A program made the position numbers and the translations under genes. The notes under the pieces were generated by a model that was not told the DNA's origin, searched no databases, and was given only the letters and a program-made list of their open reading frames with translations. From an uncultured Bacteroides sp. (lineage in GTDB: Bacteria > Bacteroidota > Bacteroidia > Bacteroidales > Bacteroidaceae), in contig URWP01000043.1 of NCBI GenBank assembly GCA_900551645.1, positions 1-14,240 of the forward strand: a DNA stretch of 14,240 bases. Reading direction: 5' to 3'. The first letter of the stretch is position 1; each line of letters begins with the position of its first letter. Positions 13,200 through 14,240 of this stretch are shown one piece after another.

Positions 13200-14240
13200 T
13201 TATAATCCGGCAAGTTCGATAATCTTGTCGACAGCTGCATTCAGACCTTCAGCATTCTTTCCTCCGGCAGTTGCAAAATGAGGTTGGCCTCCACCGCCAC
13301 CCTGAATCAGTTTGGCTGCTTCGCGTACTAGCTGACCTGCGTTCAGTCCGGCTTTTACCTGATCATCGCTCATGGTTACAGTCAGCAGTGGTTTGTTGTC
13401 GAATACGCTTCCGATTACTACGAACAGGTTTTCTGTGAACTGTCCTTTCAGCTGGAAAGCGATATTCTTCACTGCATCTGCCGGCATCGGGAGCACAGCC
13501 TTGATGACTTTCACTCCATTGATATCTTTTGCGCCTTCGATCAGTTTGTTTTTCACGCTGGCTTCTTTTTCTTTCATGAACTCTTCTACCTGTTTCTTCA
13601 GGCCTGCATTCTCGTCAATATATTTAGAGATGGCAACTTTCAGATCGGGAGCATTGTTGAACAGCGCTTTCAAATCTGTAAGTGTATCCTGAACGGTGTC
13701 GAACATTTCTTCTACCTTGGCACCGGTTACGGCTTCGATACGGCGTACGCCGGCTGCAACGGAACTTTCAGAAATAATTTTGACCATACCGATTTTTCCG
13801 GTAGCCGATACGTGAGTACCTCCACAGAACTCGATGGAAGATCCGAATTGTACGACGCGTACTTCGTCACCATATTTTTCACCGAACAAGGCGATGGCTC
13901 CCAGTTCCTTGGCTTTTTCAATCGGCAAGTTACGATATTCGGTCAAAGGTACGTTTTCGCGAATCTTGGCATTTACCAGATGTTCCACTTCACGGAGCTG
14001 TTCTGGAGTAACTTTTTGGAAGTGAGAAAAGTCGAAACGCAGAGAGTCTGGAGTTACGAGTGATCCTTTCTGTTCTACGTGTGTGCCGAGAACCTGACGC
14101 AATGCTTCGTCGAGCAGGTGCGTACAGGAGTGGTTGGCAGCACAAGCCGCACGCTTGTCGGTGTCCACGCATGCCATCATCGGAGCGTCCAGATGTTCCG
14201 GAAGTTTCTTGGCGATATGTATCGGGAAATTGGTTTCTTT
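13200..14240 (-). CDS. alaS: Alanyl-tRNA synthetase, C-terminal part (5' end outside window)
   Basis: This cytoplasmic enzyme charges tRNA-Ala and clears mischarged Ser/Gly-tRNA-Ala. The frame is open to the right edge, so the start and the aminoacylation core lie outside; the family is about 870 residues and 346 are seen. The editing domain carries the zinc ligands HxxxH (H37 and H41 of the visible part, NHSCTHLLDEAL) and CxxxH (C139 and H143, FCGGTHVSATG). A coiled-coil stretch follows (LKKQVEEFMKEKEASVKNKL), then the C-Ala/DHHA1 domain with GGGGGQPHFATAGG about 30 residues from the end. All key residues in view are intact. It converges on the helicase gene; its transcript should end at 13114-13142. 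Confidence 0.96.
   Translation of the reverse strand, partial: KETNFPIHIAKKLPEHLDAPMMACVDTDKRAACAANHSCTHLLDEALRQVLGTHVEQKGSLVTPDSLRFDFSHFQKVTPEQLREVEHLVNAKIRENVPLTEYRNLPIEKAKELGAIALFGEKYGDEVRVVQFGSSIEFCGGTHVSATGKIGMVKIISESSVAAGVRRIEAVTGAKVEEMFDTVQDTLTDLKALFNNAPDLKVAISKYIDENAGLKKQVEEFMKEKEASVKNKLIEGAKDINGVKVIKAVLPMPADAVKNIAFQLKGQFTENLFVVIGSVFDNKPLLTVTMSDDQVKAGLNAGQLVREAAKLIQGGGGGQPHFATAGGKNAEGLNAAVDKIIELAGL

Overview
The window looks like the chromosome of a gut Bacteroidales bacterium (Bacteroides/Phocaeicola type). The evidence is the repeated Bacteroidetes promoter signature (a -7 box of the form TAnnTTTG, some with a -33 TTTG/TTG 19-21 bases upstream), an outer-membrane beta-barrel receptor with an N-terminal carboxypeptidase-like domain, the DUF3822-rsmD pair, a Bacteroidetes-style stand-alone RecD-like helicase, and protein sequences typical of the group. 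All assignments are by reading motifs; no database was searched.

Region 1 (1-3090) is accessory. It opens with the GC-rich (about 59%) C-terminus of an FtsH-type AAA metalloprotease running in from the left edge, followed abruptly by AT-rich DNA. At 482-1495 there is a complete 1014-bp transposable unit: perfect 25-bp terminal inverted repeats, a perfect 8-bp target duplication (TGAAATTA) and the N-terminal piece of an IS1595-family transposase. The catalytic domain is absent, and the unit carries a 69-residue zinc-ribbon-like gene with its own promoter and hairpin terminator. The unit inserted at the stop codon of the last gene of a three-gene minus-strand cluster (2705 to 1501), which encodes a two-helix membrane protein and two small exported proteins of unknown function. 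Next comes a roughly 210-nt minus-strand element that folds into a long interrupted hairpin behind a good -7 box. It is a candidate small RNA of the 6S / Bacteroidales-1 kind.

Region 2 (3093-4929) starts with a two-way terminator and tRNA-Pro(GGG) with a textbook Bacteroides promoter. It continues with aroB (3-dehydroquinate synthase, shikimate pathway) and a divergent gene for a four-helix membrane protein.

Region 3 (5012-14240) is mainly housekeeping. It holds a large outer-membrane beta-barrel receptor ending in a glycine-rich tail and a cardiolipin synthase whose 3' end overlaps rsmD tail to tail by 41 bp. It also holds a minus-strand operon (membrane-anchored pilin-like protein, DUF3822 protein, RsmD 16S rRNA methyltransferase) and a divergent SF1B RecD-like helicase. 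Last is the C-terminal 346 residues of alanyl-tRNA synthetase, which runs off the right edge. The helicase-alaS junction holds three 22-bp tandem repeats, a GC-rich terminator and a second hairpin.

The best candidate for something under-described is the IS1595-derived unit with its zinc-ribbon cargo gene and an internal inverted duplication that includes a promoter-like box. The structured RNA beside tRNA-Pro is second.
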